DNA of 64,000 nucleotides from Bipolaris cookei (GCA_002286855.1 NRSV01000024.1:124001-188000), one strand, 5' to 3'; counted from the first letter of the stretch, positions 29,947 through 42,220 are shown. Notes: generated by a model from the letters alone, not told the origin. Program-made: numbers and translations.

Positions 29947-31070
29947 ACGTGAATGCATAGCGAGTGGGACAGCTAAGCGAGTGGTCCGCCCTAACAAACA
30001 CTCAGAGCTTTTACATGTAATTGTTCAACATCACAACCTTATACTATAGCTAAAAGTAGATGTAATTAATCGCTAGTCGCTACTGTATCTTTCTTACACG
30101 TACGTTAATTGTGCCCTATCTCGCCGCATTGCTTGCAGTGCCTTTTATGCTGCTTGCCTGCACCTGTTCGGGCCCTACCTTCACGCGTTTCCCCGTCTAC
30201 CTGCGCTCTAACATCTAGTTCGGCTATTAATTCCTCTGCCTGTTCCTTTGAAAGGTCTCCGCCCTCTTGGATCCGCTTCCGCTTCCACGATTTACCAGGA
30301 CGTGTCATGGTTCTTTGCTTTGAAGATAAGGTAGGGCGCAATCGCCCAGTCCATCGCGTTGATTGCAGCGATCAGAATCACCCACTCGCGGTTTCCTTGT
30401 TGCACTCCAATAGGCCTGTTCCGTCTCTCTGAGGCAGTAACTACTTTCACGCAGTTTTCGACACCCATGATAAAGCCAGTCTTGTCAAAGTTGTAGGTAT
30501 CTTTGTCCGGGATGCTATACTTGGTTTTGACATTGCGTACAAGGTCGAACCAGGGCCTAATAACATCTGGATCACTACATAAGACTCTCTGGCGATCACG
30601 CTGCCTCATCATTCGCGACTTGAGCTCAGGTTCGCGTTTGACGAAGTTTAAGCCCATCTTGGGCCAACGGGCTTTGCATCACGCGCAGCGCGTAGTTGGT
30701 TAGCCATATCTTCAACGCAACGAAGGGTTGGGGCGAACCCTTGCGCATCAAGCTTCCTAATTTAGTATACAAGTGCCTTCTCTTCTGTCTTCCCAAGATT
30801 TGATAATATGGGGTGGGTATCGCGTGTTGATTTCTTCCCGTCGCATCGGCAGAAGAAGGTTGATTTTGAGACTTTGTAGACAGTAGCAGCACGTCGTACG
30901 CTTAGTTCTAGGGGCGCTTTAATTGCTTGGAGGGCTAGCTTAATCCTTTCTTCTTTTGGAAGCAATTCAAGGTCATGTGGTTGGGCCATTGAGGTTTGAA
31001 GGTTCAAGAGCCCAGTAGCTTGTTGGGGTGGACCACTCGCTTAGCTGTCGCACTCGCTATGCACTTACGT
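29947..31070 (-). mobile_element. Pogo-type transposon with internal deletion
   Basis: 1124 bp, TA at 29945-29946 and 31071-31072. Ends are good inverted repeats over about 45 bases (ACGTGAATGCATAGCGAG left). Each end carries GCGAGTGG or its complement twice, at 29960/29977 and 31033/31050, a 17-base step. Both ends are present but the DDE core is mostly gone, so it is a non-autonomous derivative. Confidence 0.9.
30105..30989 (-). pseudogene. Pogo-type transposase, core deleted
   Basis: From 30989: MAQPHDLELLPKEERIKLAL with a helix-turn-helix (RRAATVYKVSKSTF), a shift near 30770, the second HTH (FVKREPELKSRMMRQRDRQ) and the start of the core (KDTYNFDKTGFIMG; the Glu of the usual DETGF is Lys). 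After YLIFKAKNHD the sequence jumps to the basic C-terminal region (KSWKRKRIQEGG) and the start of a CCHC knuckle (CKQCGEIGHN). About 250 residues of the catalytic part are missing at a junction near 30300. Confidence 0.85.
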
Positions 31071-31254
31071 TAAGAGAAATGCATTTCAAAGTATGAAAAA
31101 ATCGTCATGGGTCAACAGGCACTTATCAGGCACCAAATCGGAGTAGTAATATGCTGACATCATACTATCACTGGTGCGCGGGCGATTATTTTGTTTTGGG
31201 TTAAGATGGTTTTACTATATAGTAGTACTACAAATGCGCTCAGTCGAATTATTG

Positions 31255-32328
31255 TCATCGCAGCCGTGGGGTAAGGTCTAAAGACTTTGCCTTTTCCGGG
31301 GCTAACAGTTGGCCCGTTCCCGATTCTAGATCCGGTGTGCTGCCATCTCCCGGCCCGATGATTCCAATGTGATCAACGCTTGCTTCAAATGTCTTCACAG
31401 ACTCCTTCCTACTTTGGCATCTTAAACTGAGCTCGTCCATCTTGGTGAACGGCCCTGTGTTACTGTTCCCCGTGTCCGGATGCGTCTTCTTGATTCCAGT
31501 CCATCTACTGAGATTGAGAGAATTGGTGCCATGCGTCCTTCGGTTGCTGAGTAGGTCTTTGTGTTTGACGATACTGACGAGGCGGTTGAGGACCGAAAAC
31601 TCAATTTTGAGCTTGACACTATACACGGCCGTCTTGTAAGTTGTTTGGATTTGGTAGTGACCCGAGAACTGAACGGCGAGAAGGGTGACGTCAAAGATCA
31701 GGACCATGACATTGACGAGGATGAGATGTCTAAGGAGTTTCTTGATGGGCCTCGGAGCCTTACCATCATGGCCACCCAGCAGGAGAACCGTCTCGTAGAT
31801 GTAAATCATCGATATGATTGTTTCCTGGACAGATATGACGACAAGTTGTATCTTGTCGTAAATCAAGAAGCTGGGGAGGAAGCGAGCAGAATGCTTGGAA
31901 TTGGCGCCCATGGCTAGGGTAAACAGTGGGATGCCGAGGACGACGCCAGTGAAGATGATCATGTACAACACCCAGCGAATCCGAGCCTTGTCCCGAACAA
32001 CCAAATGCAGACGCGAATACAGGACGACTGATTGTCCGATGACCATGCATGCCCAGCCGGCACCGATGATGGCGCTTGACAACAGATCCATGGTGGTGAC
32101 TTGGAAGAACTTGAGGACGAATCCAATAGCATGAGGAGCGATGCCGAAGGTTGCAATGAAAAAGCTCCAAAAGTACAGTCCTCTGCGTTGCTTGAAGACT
32201 GCAAATATCAGGAACATGGTCTCGATGACATTGTACATTGAGATGGCAAGAAAGGCAGCCATGGTCATCAAGATGGATAGACTTGCAGTGACACCACCGA
32301 CTATGCCTATTTCCTGCTCTTGCGCCAT
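31255..32328 (-). CDS. Seven-helix fungal integral membrane protein (DUF7703-like)
   Basis: Start taken at the ATG of MAQEQEIG (32328), giving 357 residues; the frame is open further upstream but without an ATG. Hydrophobic segments at roughly 9-30, 33-47, 53-74, 84-104, 119-140, 157-180 and 198-218 indicate seven helices, with a hydrophilic C-terminal tail of about 130 residues. The segment RRGLYFWSFFIATFGIAPHA resembles the fungal membrane-protein family DUF7703, named from memory of that pattern. The helix count and the long tail recall a GPCR-like layout, but function is unknown. Single exon, no damage. Confidence 0.78.
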   Translation of the reverse strand: MAQEQEIGIVGGVTASLSILMTMAAFLAISMYNVIETMFLIFAVFKQRRGLYFWSFFIATFGIAPHAIGFVLKFFQVTTMDLLSSAIIGAGWACMVIGQSVVLYSRLHLVVRDKARIRWVLYMIIFTGVVLGIPLFTLAMGANSKHSARFLPSFLIYDKIQLVVISVQETIISMIYIYETVLLLGGHDGKAPRPIKKLLRHLILVNVMVLIFDVTLLAVQFSGHYQIQTTYKTAVYSVKLKIEFSVLNRLVSIVKHKDLLSNRRTHGTNSLNLSRWTGIKKTHPDTGNSNTGPFTKMDELSLRCQSRKESVKTFEASVDHIGIIGPGDGSTPDLESGTGQLLAPEKAKSLDLTPRLR

Positions 32329-35037
32329 GGTTGAGGTGGAGGGTGCCTGGAGGAGAAGTGAGGGTGTGTTAATTAGGCACGAGTCCGGACGGAACAGATG
32401 ATGATGATCTGTGAGAGAGGCATGGAGAGCACATGAGGTCAATGGATTAATCTACAGAAGACAGTATGTGAGTGGATTCGGCGGAGAGAAGGATTATACG
32501 AGGGATGTCAGTGGGCAAAACTAGCCGATGGCACGCGCCGCCTCGCCATGGCAAACCTTGTGGCTTGTCGCGAGAGGTGGGACAGGTGTGTGTCTGTGTG
32601 TGTAGTGTAGACCTAGAGTAGACAGATAGATGGCGAAAGGAAAGGGGCATGCCGTTCCAGACGGGCGGCCGGATTGTCTTCCCCGGGTCGGTGGCGAGGC
32701 TCTGTGATTGGCGCGGCTGGGCTGGCCATGCACGCAACGCCTTGTGGTTGGCCATGTGCTAGGGGTCGCGGATTTGGGCGCCCAACAATGGCGTCTGCGC
32801 CCGCGTGCTTTGAAATGTGATTCTGCTGCTCATTTGCAGGATTCATGGCCTCGCCCACGCTTTTGCATGTCAGGCCATGACCTGCATGTGCATGTGCCGC
32901 GCCATAGAATGGCCCCTCCGACGGCTTGGTCATTGGAACAGGACCAAGTCGCTTACGAAGATCCTATCCGATCCACAATGCCGTATCTGTGGGACAATCT
33001 CAGCCGCAGTGTGGTAATGATTTCCTGATATATGCATATGCATGCCTTGTTGGTTAACCAAGTTCAGTAGTGCTGAGATTCTACATACTGCACGACTCAT
33101 GACATGAAGCTTATACGGCCTGTTCACCGTTCGCAAACCTGAAGTGCACAAGCACCGAACTTATTTTGCAACATGCGCCTGACCCCGGAATTCATACATG
33201 TATGGGCCGCTTGCGTCACTAGCTGGAGGCCTAGAGACAACGCCAATGTAGGCTCTCCTTGTCTAAGCCATACAAGATAAACTCTGTGGTTCCTACCAAC
33301 ACGCTGCTGATCGATGCTGAACTGTGACCGCTCCAGAGCATCAACTGGTGGTTCTTCTTGTGCGGATCATTCCAAACATCCAACAAACTTTCATCAAGCG
33401 AGCAGAGACTTTTCAACCACACTACATATTTCCCTATACGGTTCGTTCATCACCCATACACCCATACACGGCAGGTTCTTCAGAGTGTTGCAGCCAAGCG
33501 TTCGTTATAATTGCTTATTTCACTGTATTTGCGATTCAGCTATCCAGCCAAGCAGGCATATATCCTACTCAGGTGGGCACACACCAGGTTTTCGTAGTGA
33601 TATGGCCATGCAGCCATCGGTCTCCAAGTCTACTCGGCAAAAGAAGACTGATTGGCTCTGATCAAGGGCTCGTCGACCGCAGAATGCTAGTGCAACTTGG
33701 CCATCATGAATGAATGGCATACAGCAATACCCAGGTCCTGTCCTTTTTAACACTGAGCGCACTGTTCTGGGCCATGCAAGCCATGATGAGACTGGGGATA
33801 TTACAGCAGGCATAGTAGCCAAAAGAGTGTGTGGGTCTTTGTGTGGAACATATTCGCATATTCCCCGTATTGCCGTATTACAAGATGGCAGCGCCACATT
33901 GCTGGGAAGCCTGCAGCGAGTCAAGCCGTGCAGCAGTGACGCGCCTTGCATTTATGTGCTCACAAGAACAACATCTTGGCAGCATATCCTCCTCAAATCA
34001 TGTTTCAGCTGAAGGTACTGATATTTCAAGAACATGAAAAGATTGTGCTTAGTAAAGGTGCCAGCATCGTCATGGTTGCGCTTGTTGCGCATCGCCCTTC
34101 ATCTTCAATCATTCTGTTAACGTTCGTGGTGGTTTGTAGTACGTACGCGTTTACATAATTTTGGCTTGTAGCCCGTCAACCAGCGCCCTAGCTACGGCTG
34201 GCTCTTCCTGGCACGCCTCAAAGTCACTTCGCTTGGATGTTACCGAGCTGGACGTCCGTCCTCCAGGATGGCATGATGCGTAGGATCTGATATACACCGC
34301 ACGCCGCTCGAGTATCATTGTTGAATCGCAGGCTCAGCACCGTGTGCAGGGAAGAAAGCTGGGGGGGGGGGGGGGGGGGGGGGGGGCAATGTCCATACCG
34401 CGCATACTGCGCTTGGCCTTCTTCATGGTAGGCAAATCGGGTTCCAGCATTGATGAGACTGTGGCTGTTGTTGGGGATAACGGGAAGAATCACATGCTAG
34501 TACTAAGGTAAGTTCCCCTAGAGACAGATCAGCACAAGTACACACATGTGAGGTTAAGGAGAATAGGATGGTGGTGACAATTCAACACGGCAAAGAGACT
34601 TTTCGCATGTTGCATGGACCAGCATTATGGCGCGATTTCTTTGTGGCGTTGCGTACCTGCTTCTCCATGCGCTTGGATGGCCGCGTTGGGTGAAGGAGAC
34701 GGTTTCGGGGGTCGAGGGGTTGGCGTCGCTCCTAGTAATGCCTAGGCGCGTGTGCGCGCCATTAGCGCACCCGTAAGAGCGCACCATATCCCTGACAGGC
34801 CTGCACTCTGTGATCGGGTAACAGATCTGAAAAAATATGCACTCACGCGATTCAGCAATGGCTTCACGGCAACGAGAGTGATAATGCACGTATCTCAAAA
34901 GTTGGTTTGTAGATTAGGCACACCTGCCCACTTCTTCTATGTAGATCACAGGAGTGACTGACAAGCCCCTTTAGACCGGAAACGAGAGAGACCACAGAGC
35001 CATATCCCAAGCCCGAGACTTCGGCCCTCAAATGTTG
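32329..35037. other. Gene-free stretch between membrane protein gene and GH32 pseudogene
   Basis: 2.7 kb. It contains the upstream region of the membrane protein gene and a 26-base G run at 34361-34386. Open frames of 60-130 codons near 33314-34012 lack codon bias, domains and splice signals. Nothing else recognised. Confidence 0.5.
34361..34386. repeat. Homopolymer of 26 G
   Basis: An uninterrupted run of 26 G (C on the other strand), alone in otherwise mixed sequence. It could form G-quadruplexes; its exact length may be a sequencing approximation. Confidence 0.9.
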
Positions 35038-36824
35038 CTATAATGATAAGATGCTCGCTCCACCAACGGGCAGGTACCCGTGCTCGTCCCGTCCAGCGGA
35101 ATAAATCCTCGTGGTCAATGCTGTGCGTTCGTTCACAAAGATCTGAAGTACGCTGGAGTCGTACAAAACGTGGAACTTAAAGGTTTCAAGTATCTCCTTT
35201 TCAGTAAAGGGGCTGTCTTTGCCCTGCTGCCTGATCATGAACAGCGTGTGGGGCGCTTCCTCTTGACATGTTCGGATCCCGCCTAGAGACGTGGAACAAT
35301 TTCGGTCAACGACGATCGTTTCCGCATTCGCATCAAAGTAAACTCGGGTAGATTCCGCTGTAAAGTTCATTTTACTCCGAGCATTTTTTTTTGTCAGATC
35401 TATGTACTTACCAGCTGGATGTACAATATCAAAACCCAACTTGGCAGCACCTTCTTCCAGTCTAAATTCTAGTTCCATCTCACACTGCGGCCAGGCTACA
35501 GGAAACACCAAGACACCACCGGAGTTTTGCCCCGAAGTTTTCCTCGAGGGAAATCTACAACCTCGTAGCTTGCATGATCGGGGACTGCGCATAGAGTAAT
35601 AGCAGTGAAGCTCGAGCCATTCGAATCTTCAAGCATCAGTTCGACGGAGCCGATAGATTGAAGTGGAAATGACAGGGTTCCTGTGACACCCATCAAGGCG
35701 TGCATCTTGAGAACTCGTGGCAAGGAGATGATGATGCCAGCCCATCCCTGTTGCTGACAGTTCTGCATCGAGGTCATCTTCGCGAATCCAGCCGTATGAC
35801 ATGCTGCTGTGTTTGCGAATCCCAGAACGAGTTGCCAGCATAGTGCAGGCCATGTTCCAAAACGGAACTTCATATGCACACCCGGCGCAGTCTCGAGGCC
35901 ACCGCAAAGCCACATTTGCGCATTGGTCGCCCGGAAGGTGCCTTTGGTGCGAATCATGTTATCGGTAGCTAGCCGACCTTCGACGCCACAAATGAGAAAG
36001 CCGCGGCATATTCTGCCGTATGCACTTGCCAGGGATACAAAATTACTCACCTCCCAGTTCACGCCAAAATCTCCTATCCAGCGCGGCCAAGGGCAAAAGT
36101 TCAAGCCAGGGGCGATCAAAGGGCCAAGGTATTGCCGTGCATCCAGTACATTGGCGTCCACCCTATAGAGAAAGGCTGTCGGTGTCTTCCCTTGAATTCC
36201 TCCTGCTACGACAGCATACAAAGATCTGGTGTCTCGGTTCAACCGTTGCTGGTTGGCGAGTCTATCCATGCATGGCCAGGTGGCTACGAACGGATCTCGC
36301 CAGCCGGTCACGTCGATGCCCGGCGGAGGCTCTGTGAGGATAGGGTTATTCGCATGTCTAGTCCATGTCCTGCCAGAGTCAGTTAATGTGGCCAAAGCGA
36401 CTGCCTCTAATGTTTGGAAATATGGACGCGTGTAGTGAATCGGGAGACGAGACACTGATGTATACACCGCTGTCAGGACGCCGTTTTCTGAACCATCGGT
36501 TGCAATAGGTACAAGACAGCCGGTGAACACACTGCCAAAATCGCACTGTGCAGAGGGCTGCATAGATGGGCGATCTGAGACTCTACATGTGAGAAGATCA
36601 TGAGATATTATTGCACCCCAGGGAATGTTGCTCAATTCTGTGCTGTTTGGATTCCACTGGAAACTCAGATGATGCTTCTTATTGACCGGGTCGTATCCAG
36701 GGGCGCAAAGGTCGTTGAGCCAGCCACGAGGAGCCACGAGATGTAGGCGTGGTCGCCATCGCTCACTTGGTTCAAGTGTCGTTTCGGGGCTCAGAAGGGT
36801 AGAGAATATGCTCACTCTAGGCAC
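35038..36824 (-). pseudogene. GH32 family beta-fructofuranosidase-like gene, frameshifted
   Basis: Minus strand. From 36824 the frame reads PRGWLNDLCAPGYDP (the GH32 nucleophile Asp region, where WLNDPCAP is usual), HHLSFQWNPN, GWRDPFV (RDP motif) and NWEVSNFVSL, then FRATNAQMWL. Around 35800-35870 the homologous peptide jumps through the other two frames (HYAGNSFWDSQTQQ, then YGWIREDDLDAEL) before returning at QQGWAGIIISLPRVLK. Near 35540 it shifts again into the C-terminal beta-sandwich frame (35592-35038). No ATG precedes the catalytic motif: the frame begins at a GTG. At least four shifts plus the lost start make a pseudogene likely, unless the base calls are wrong. Family role: hydrolysis of sucrose or fructans. 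Confidence 0.8.
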
Positions 36825-37251
36825 CTTTTAAACGTGAAAAGAGTGGTGGGGTTTGCGGTTACTAGCATGTGTGAAGTCATTGCGCCAAAGGCTTAGAAGG
36901 AGCGTAATTAAGGGGTGTAGTCTATCAGATTTCATTCCATTAAGAAGATCATCCTGGGTAGTTACGGCAAAGTCTTTCAAAACAACCATGACAGCAGCTA
37001 CGGATGAGCGCTGTTACAAGATAGGGTGGACATCGCAGTCAATGGCTAGGCGTTCAAAAAACTCACGGCCCGGTACTAAGAGCCTCGATGTCGGATCATG
37101 GGGATTTGCCCAAAGAGCTGTAGTCCTGGTCAAACTGCGGTTGGTAGCGAGATGGAGATTCGATGAAACGGGTTAAGTAGCGGGGCTGGCGCAATGGATG
37201 AGCAATTTCGTGGGTTCGGCATTTGCGTTGTCAATGGGATCCCGGCAATTG
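36825..37251. other. Gene-free stretch
   Basis: Former upstream region of the GH32-like gene, up to the second MITE copy. No supported feature. Confidence 0.45.
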
Positions 37252-37676
37252 ACGTGCGGGATCAGTGAGCTGGCCAGATCAGTAAGCTCGTCACCCGAAA
37301 AACCACCAAAAATCGCAAAAACTGACCCTTGCAAATTCAACAACGCGTAGATAATAAACTCTATAAATCTAACTCTAGCCTTTCCTACTTATCTTGAAGC
37401 TCTAGGCTTAGTAAATAAATACTTGATTTAATAGATCTCCAGATCTAGTGATTTGGGGGACTAAAACTTGATAGAATCTCAATATCTCAGTCCCCAAAAG
37501 GTATATTTGTCTAGAATCCTAGTAAGAGCTTTAAAGTAAGTAGAAAAGGCTACCGTTAGATTTATAGAGTTTATTATCTACGCGTTGTTGAATTTGCAAG
37601 GGTCAGTTTTTGCAATTTTTGGTATTTTTTCGGGTGGCCAGCTTACTGATCTGGCCAGCTCACTGATCCCGCACGT
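37252..37676. mobile_element. 425-bp palindromic MITE, copy 2 (inverted relative to copy 1)
   Basis: Same length as copy 1 and nearly the same sequence when reverse-complemented, including the central ggggactgagatattgag-like part. The right side is flanked by TA (37677-37678); the left is tg, a worn TA. Ends read ACGTGCGGGATCAGTGAG on both sides. It abuts the end of the next pogo element. Confidence 0.9.
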
Positions 37677-37678
37677 TA

Positions 37679-39462
37679 CCGTGCTCGCGCGCAACACCCC
37701 ACGTCACACAACACCCCAGCAACACCAAAATCACTACGGCAAAAATGAGGCTGTAAAGCCACCCATGATAGCTATACATACAGGATATTGTGGTGGAGTA
37801 GTATACAGAGGCTTGTGGTTATTCTGTACTAGTCATATTTACTTGGAATTTTGATAGTACGGCCACATGAGCTAATTTTAGGTAGAGCAGCTGGTGCAGT
37901 CTCTGTGGACGCCGCAGTAGCTGTAGAGCGACCATCACGTTTCTGGCGCTTAGTATGTGATGGAGATACTGCTGAGGCTTTGCACTTCCTGTTATGAGCT
38001 GCTTTTTCCGCTCTCTCCTTCTCCCTCACTACCTTGGCCGCCTCTCTCGCCACACGTCTCTCCTTTACCTCCTGTTGCCGGAGCAGCTTAGCCGCAGCTT
38101 GGATCTTCTTATTAGCTTTCGCGAGCTGTTTCTTGTGCTCTTCCTGTCGTTTCACTATCTCCCATGCACGTGCTTCTCTAAGCTTACGTGGAGACCAGAA
38201 GACGGCACCACCGTGGTACTCCTGTCTCTGCTGTAGGTCAAGAGGCTTACTATACTTCTTTTGTCTCTTCTTAGTAGTAAGAATCTTTTTTGTCCCGTTA
38301 AGTTCATGGTGTGGCAGTTGGTTTTGGGTAGAGATATGATGGACTTTAAGACTCAGCTTCTTTGCCTCTACTGACTAGCTGTCGGCTACAGCAGTATGGA
38401 CTAACTGGTCCATCTTCCTCCAGTCATAATCAGAGAGACTCGATGGTGAGTTCCGGTCATCTTCTGCCGGCATGTAGGTGAATCTCCCGAGTATACGCTC
38501 TGGCTCCATTGGACATGTGCCAGTAGCTTTAAACGATTTAAGAACTGTCTGTCTTGAACGCTGACTGTCAGGCACTCCAGAACAGTGGGAAGAAGTCGTC
38601 TTTCTTGATTGGTAGCAGTCCCTGGCTCTTGTGGAGGTGGTCAGAGAGCGCAGCTGAGTACGCGGTCGAGAGTGGCCTGAACAACACTACGTCGAGTGGC
38701 TGTAGCATACGAGTAGATTGAGGTGAAAATATAGCTAGTAGTATACAGTGAGAGTCATAGTAGTCAAGAAAAGCTGGTGTGACATGACTGCCGTGGCCAT
38801 CAAGTATAATGAGACGCCAGTCTCTCCCGCGACGAGCTTTCTGTTTCGTACAGCGGTTGAATACCTGCTCTAACTACGCTAGGCCAATGTAGTTTTTCGT
38901 CCAGTCAGATGGTGATGATGCTACATAGACGTCGTGCTACCCAGCCTCGATGGAGCTCACCCACGCTGACTGTAGTGAGCTGTTCGCCGATGAGTAGATG
39001 GGCCCGGGGGCAGAGCCTCGCCATCAGCGCAGACAGCTGCTATGAGCGTGATCCAGTCACTAGAGCCATCCTGTAGCGCCTCTGTTACCTCCTTCCTCTC
39101 ATACGAGCAACAGCTGAATACTCGCTTTGAGCGTCCTATTATACCTAGCATGAAGCCCTTCTCGTCCATATTGTACCTACGACGCGGCTCTATACCATAC
39201 TGGGCTATTTTACTGTGTAGTAGCTTGAATTAGGCCTCGTACTTCTCCTTTGAGTCAGCTTTGTGGCGGCTGGCGTCCATAGCAGTGGTCCATCGAGAGA
39301 CAAGCTGATCGCCGTGTCGGCTGAGAAAGCGCGTAACCCAAGCATTGCCCACGGGCTCTTTAATTATTAACGATGCGAAATTTCGTATCAACTCTCTCAT
39401 GGGAGGCAGCGCTCTCTGCGTGAGACTGTTGATGTACTGTACGAGCTCTAGCTCTTGTTGTA
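37679..39462 (-). mobile_element. Pogo-type transposon of the coiled-coil (non-knuckle) class, decayed and cut
   Basis: Left end follows the TA at 37677-37678 and carries CAACACCCC at 37692 and 37709, a 17-base step. Minus-strand pieces: ELELVQYINSLTQRALPP and GNAWVTRFLSRHGD (HTH region, 39550-39230), DEKGFMLG (start of DDE core, 39169), a C-terminal piece (38575-38375), the GGA-WSPRK motif region near 38170-38220, and a Lys/Arg/Glu-rich coil (38155-37829). Stops and shifts lie between. The N-terminus ends where the plus-strand element at 39463 begins, so that element probably inserted here. Confidence 0.82.
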
Positions 39463-41530
39463 TCGTGCCGGACGGCGGTGTGCCCGCGGACGGCGGTACC
39501 GAGTCTGACCATGTATCGTGTCCGTACGCGGAACGATCGGATTCGCGCAACGATCGCCGAACACCAAAATACTAAATCAGCCACCAACTTCAACGAGTCT
39601 TAACTTTGTCAATATGGGAGCAATTGAGGAGGCGATTAAAGAAATCGAGTTCTTAGAGCCTGGAGAAAGGTTTTCTTACCAAGCAATAGCTAAGAAGTAC
39701 GGTGTACATAGAGTTACATTGTCCCGAAGGCACCAGGGTCTTCCGGCTCCTCGGGAGACCCAGGCAACTCATCAGCTCAAACTCAGCCCACAACAGGAGC
39801 TAGAGCTTGTACAATATATCGAAGGCCTTACTAAGTAAGGCTTTCCTCCTACGCGAGAGATGATCAGGAATTTCTCAGCAGAAGTGGCCCATCAGCAGCT
39901 TAGCGAGAGCTGGGTTACCCGCTTCATCAACAGGCACTCTATCCATCTAATCTCTCAATACTCAATGGGCATGGATGCTGATCGTCACAACGCCGATTCG
40001 TTTAGCAAGTATAGGCTCTATTTTGACTTGCTACAGGCCAAGATTGCTGAGTATGGCGTCGAGCCAGAGCACACGTACAATATGGACGAGAAGGGCTTCA
40101 TGATTAGCGTCACTACTAGGACCAAGCATGTGTTTAGCAGACGCATGTGGAAAAAGAGAGAGGTTAGAGCGACGCTTCGAGATGGTAATCGTTCTTGGAT
40201 GACTCTTCTATCTTGCGTGTGCGGCGATGGATCAGCACTGCCTCCTGGCCTTCTATATGAGTCTGCCAACAGTACTATCCAGTCAAGCTGGGTAGAGGAA
40301 ATTCAGTCAGGAGTATACTCTGTATTTGTTTCCTCAACGCGTTCAGGCTGGACAAACAACGAGGTCAGCCTCGCTTGGCTTGAACAGGTCTTCAATCGCT
40401 TCAATAAGACCAAAGCTCGAAGAAAATACCGCCTTCTAATTCTTGACGGCCACGGCAGCCATGTAACGATGGATTTTATCAATTACTGAGATAAGAAAAA
40501 GATTCTCCTAGCTGTCCTTCCTCCACATTCAACACACACGCTGCAGCCACTTGATGTGATGATGTTCAAGCCTTTATCGTCTGCGTACTCAAAAGAGCTC
40601 ACAAAGTACCTCCATAACAGCCAAGGGCTGGCTGTTATTAAGAAAGGAGACTTTTTCCACCTATTATGGAAGGCCTGGACAAGCAGGTTCGCTCAGGGAT
40701 TAATACTTAGGTCTTTTGAGGCAACGGGTATTGCACCTCTCCAACCTAACGTTATCCTTCAATGATTCAATAGGCCTTCACCTGAAGGCTCTGACAGTAA
40801 CTCAAGCTCTTCTTCAACCTAATATGGCAAGGATTTGATTAAAATTGAGACTCTACTGCGAAAGGCTGTGAAGGAAGAGTTTAGAAAAGAGGGGCATAAG
40901 CTTAGCCGCTCAATCCATCATATCTCGATTCAAAACTTGCTTCTCCGCCATAAAGTTGATAGCCTAGAGCAGGTAATACCAACTCAGAAGAAACATGAGA
41001 ACAAGAGTAAGACTCTCGACTTGCAGCAGAACAATAAGGCACAAGGTGGGGCAGTGTTTTATTCTCCTCGCAAGGCGGAGGAGGCTCGCGCACGCGAGAA
41101 GACTAAACGGCAAGAGCAGAAGGCAGAGGAGCTAAAAAAAAGCTGAGATGGCAGAGCTAGGCATACTAACAAGCTATACAAGGAGAAGATAGCTCAGGAG
41201 AAGCGTGAGCAACGAGCGAGAGAGAAGGAAGAGCGGGAGAAGGAGAAGGCTGCAAAGGCTGTGGCGATCGCCGAACGCAAAGCAGAGAGAGAGCGTCAAA
41301 AACAAGCCAATAACGCCAGAAAAAGTGACCAATTGTCTACCCAAGGCAAGCGCAAGGCAAGTGCCAATTACAGCCAAAGACAACGAAGAAGCGTGGTAGT
41401 AGGGATACGCGTAGTCGTGTGGTTGCATATGAGCGTTCTGCAACGCCTCCACCTGTATACAACTCCTGTGGCCGCAGAATCGCTCCCCGCAGAAGATTTG
41501 AGGCATATAAATAACAAGAAGACCCAATAG
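39463..41530 (+). mobile_element. Pogo-type transposon of the coiled-coil class, RIP-worn, right end not found
   Basis: Left end follows TA at 39461-39462 and has CGGACGGCGG at 39469 and 39487 (18-base step). The transposase starts at 39614 (MGAIEEAIKEIEFLEPGERF): HTH AKKYGVHRVTLSRRHQG, second HTH SESWVTRFINRHSIHL, core with NMDEKGFMISV, LLILDGHGSHVTMDFINY and HTLQPLDVMMFKPL, then AVFYSPRKAEEAR and a long charged coil. In-frame stops at 39836, 40486, 40762, 40819 and 41144 are mostly TGG/CAG/CGA-type changes. No matching right end is seen before the next fragment. Confidence 0.85.
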
Positions 41531-41561
41531 AGTATTTCTGTGTTTTTTTACATGATAATTA

Positions 41562-42220
41562 CTACTGTACGTGGTGCTGCAGCCTCAATTTTGGTGGAGC
41601 TGTTTTTTGTGGTTCGGCGCATTGCGCGCACAGGCACAGTACGCGGGCCCTCATAAACACATTCTCATGTAGCATCTCCTCGGCTCCTTTAATAAGCTTC
41701 AAGAAGCCTTGTGCAGTATTTGGTGATCGTACGAAGGATTCTCTTACAAGTTTTGACTGTGATCTAAATTCATACGAATTGCCAGGTGTTTTAGACTGCC
41801 AGGGTGTTTCTGGCTGAGCTTCTTGTGGTGGGGTACGAAGGCGTACGTCAAGACGATTAATGACTCTCTGTGCATCAATAGGGACTAACCTTGCTGCCAC
41901 GAAAGCCTTCTTGCATTTATCGGACGTAAACACGCTAAAAACGCGTCTCGAAAAGCTGGGAGGAAGCGTTCCTTATTTATATGCCAGATATGGTGGCGTG
42001 CCAAGTCTCGTACGCATTGGGAGTACTTCTGCTTAAGAGGCGAAAAGCAGACAATGTCAAGTGGCTGAAGTATATGCGATGAATAAGCAGGCATAAAAAG
42101 AGTAAGGATCCCTTGTATGGGGCAGTAATCCTTAAATTCTTGGTTTAGGTGGCTCTCATGGCCGTCAAGAATGAGCAGCCTATACGACCCCACCTGACAC
42201 GTCTTTGTTTGCTCATCGTG
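41562..42220 (-). pseudogene. Pogo-type transposase fragment, same family as 13565-14575
   Basis: Minus-strand pieces YRLLILDGHESHLNQEFKDY, SHILQPLDIVCFSPLKQKYS and HHIWHINKERFLPAF, then, after a shift near 41930, DAQRVINRLDVRLRTPP and PWQSKTPGNSYEF. They match the tail at 13565-14329 residue for residue over long stretches. The knuckle end and the N-terminal half are absent. Its upper end passes directly into a LINE fragment. Confidence 0.85.

Noticed and set aside
32329..32442. Longer N-terminus for the seven-helix protein
   Set aside because: The extension begins at TTG, has no ATG, and its content is not conserved-looking; the ATG at 32328 fits a membrane protein start.
33314..34158. Cluster of open frames up to 129 codons in the 32-35 kb gap
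   Set aside because: They overlap each other in all frames with no domain, no splice sites and no codon bias.
34361..34386. Polypurine tract of a retroelement
   Set aside because: No LTR start or integrase-like frame lies beside the G run.
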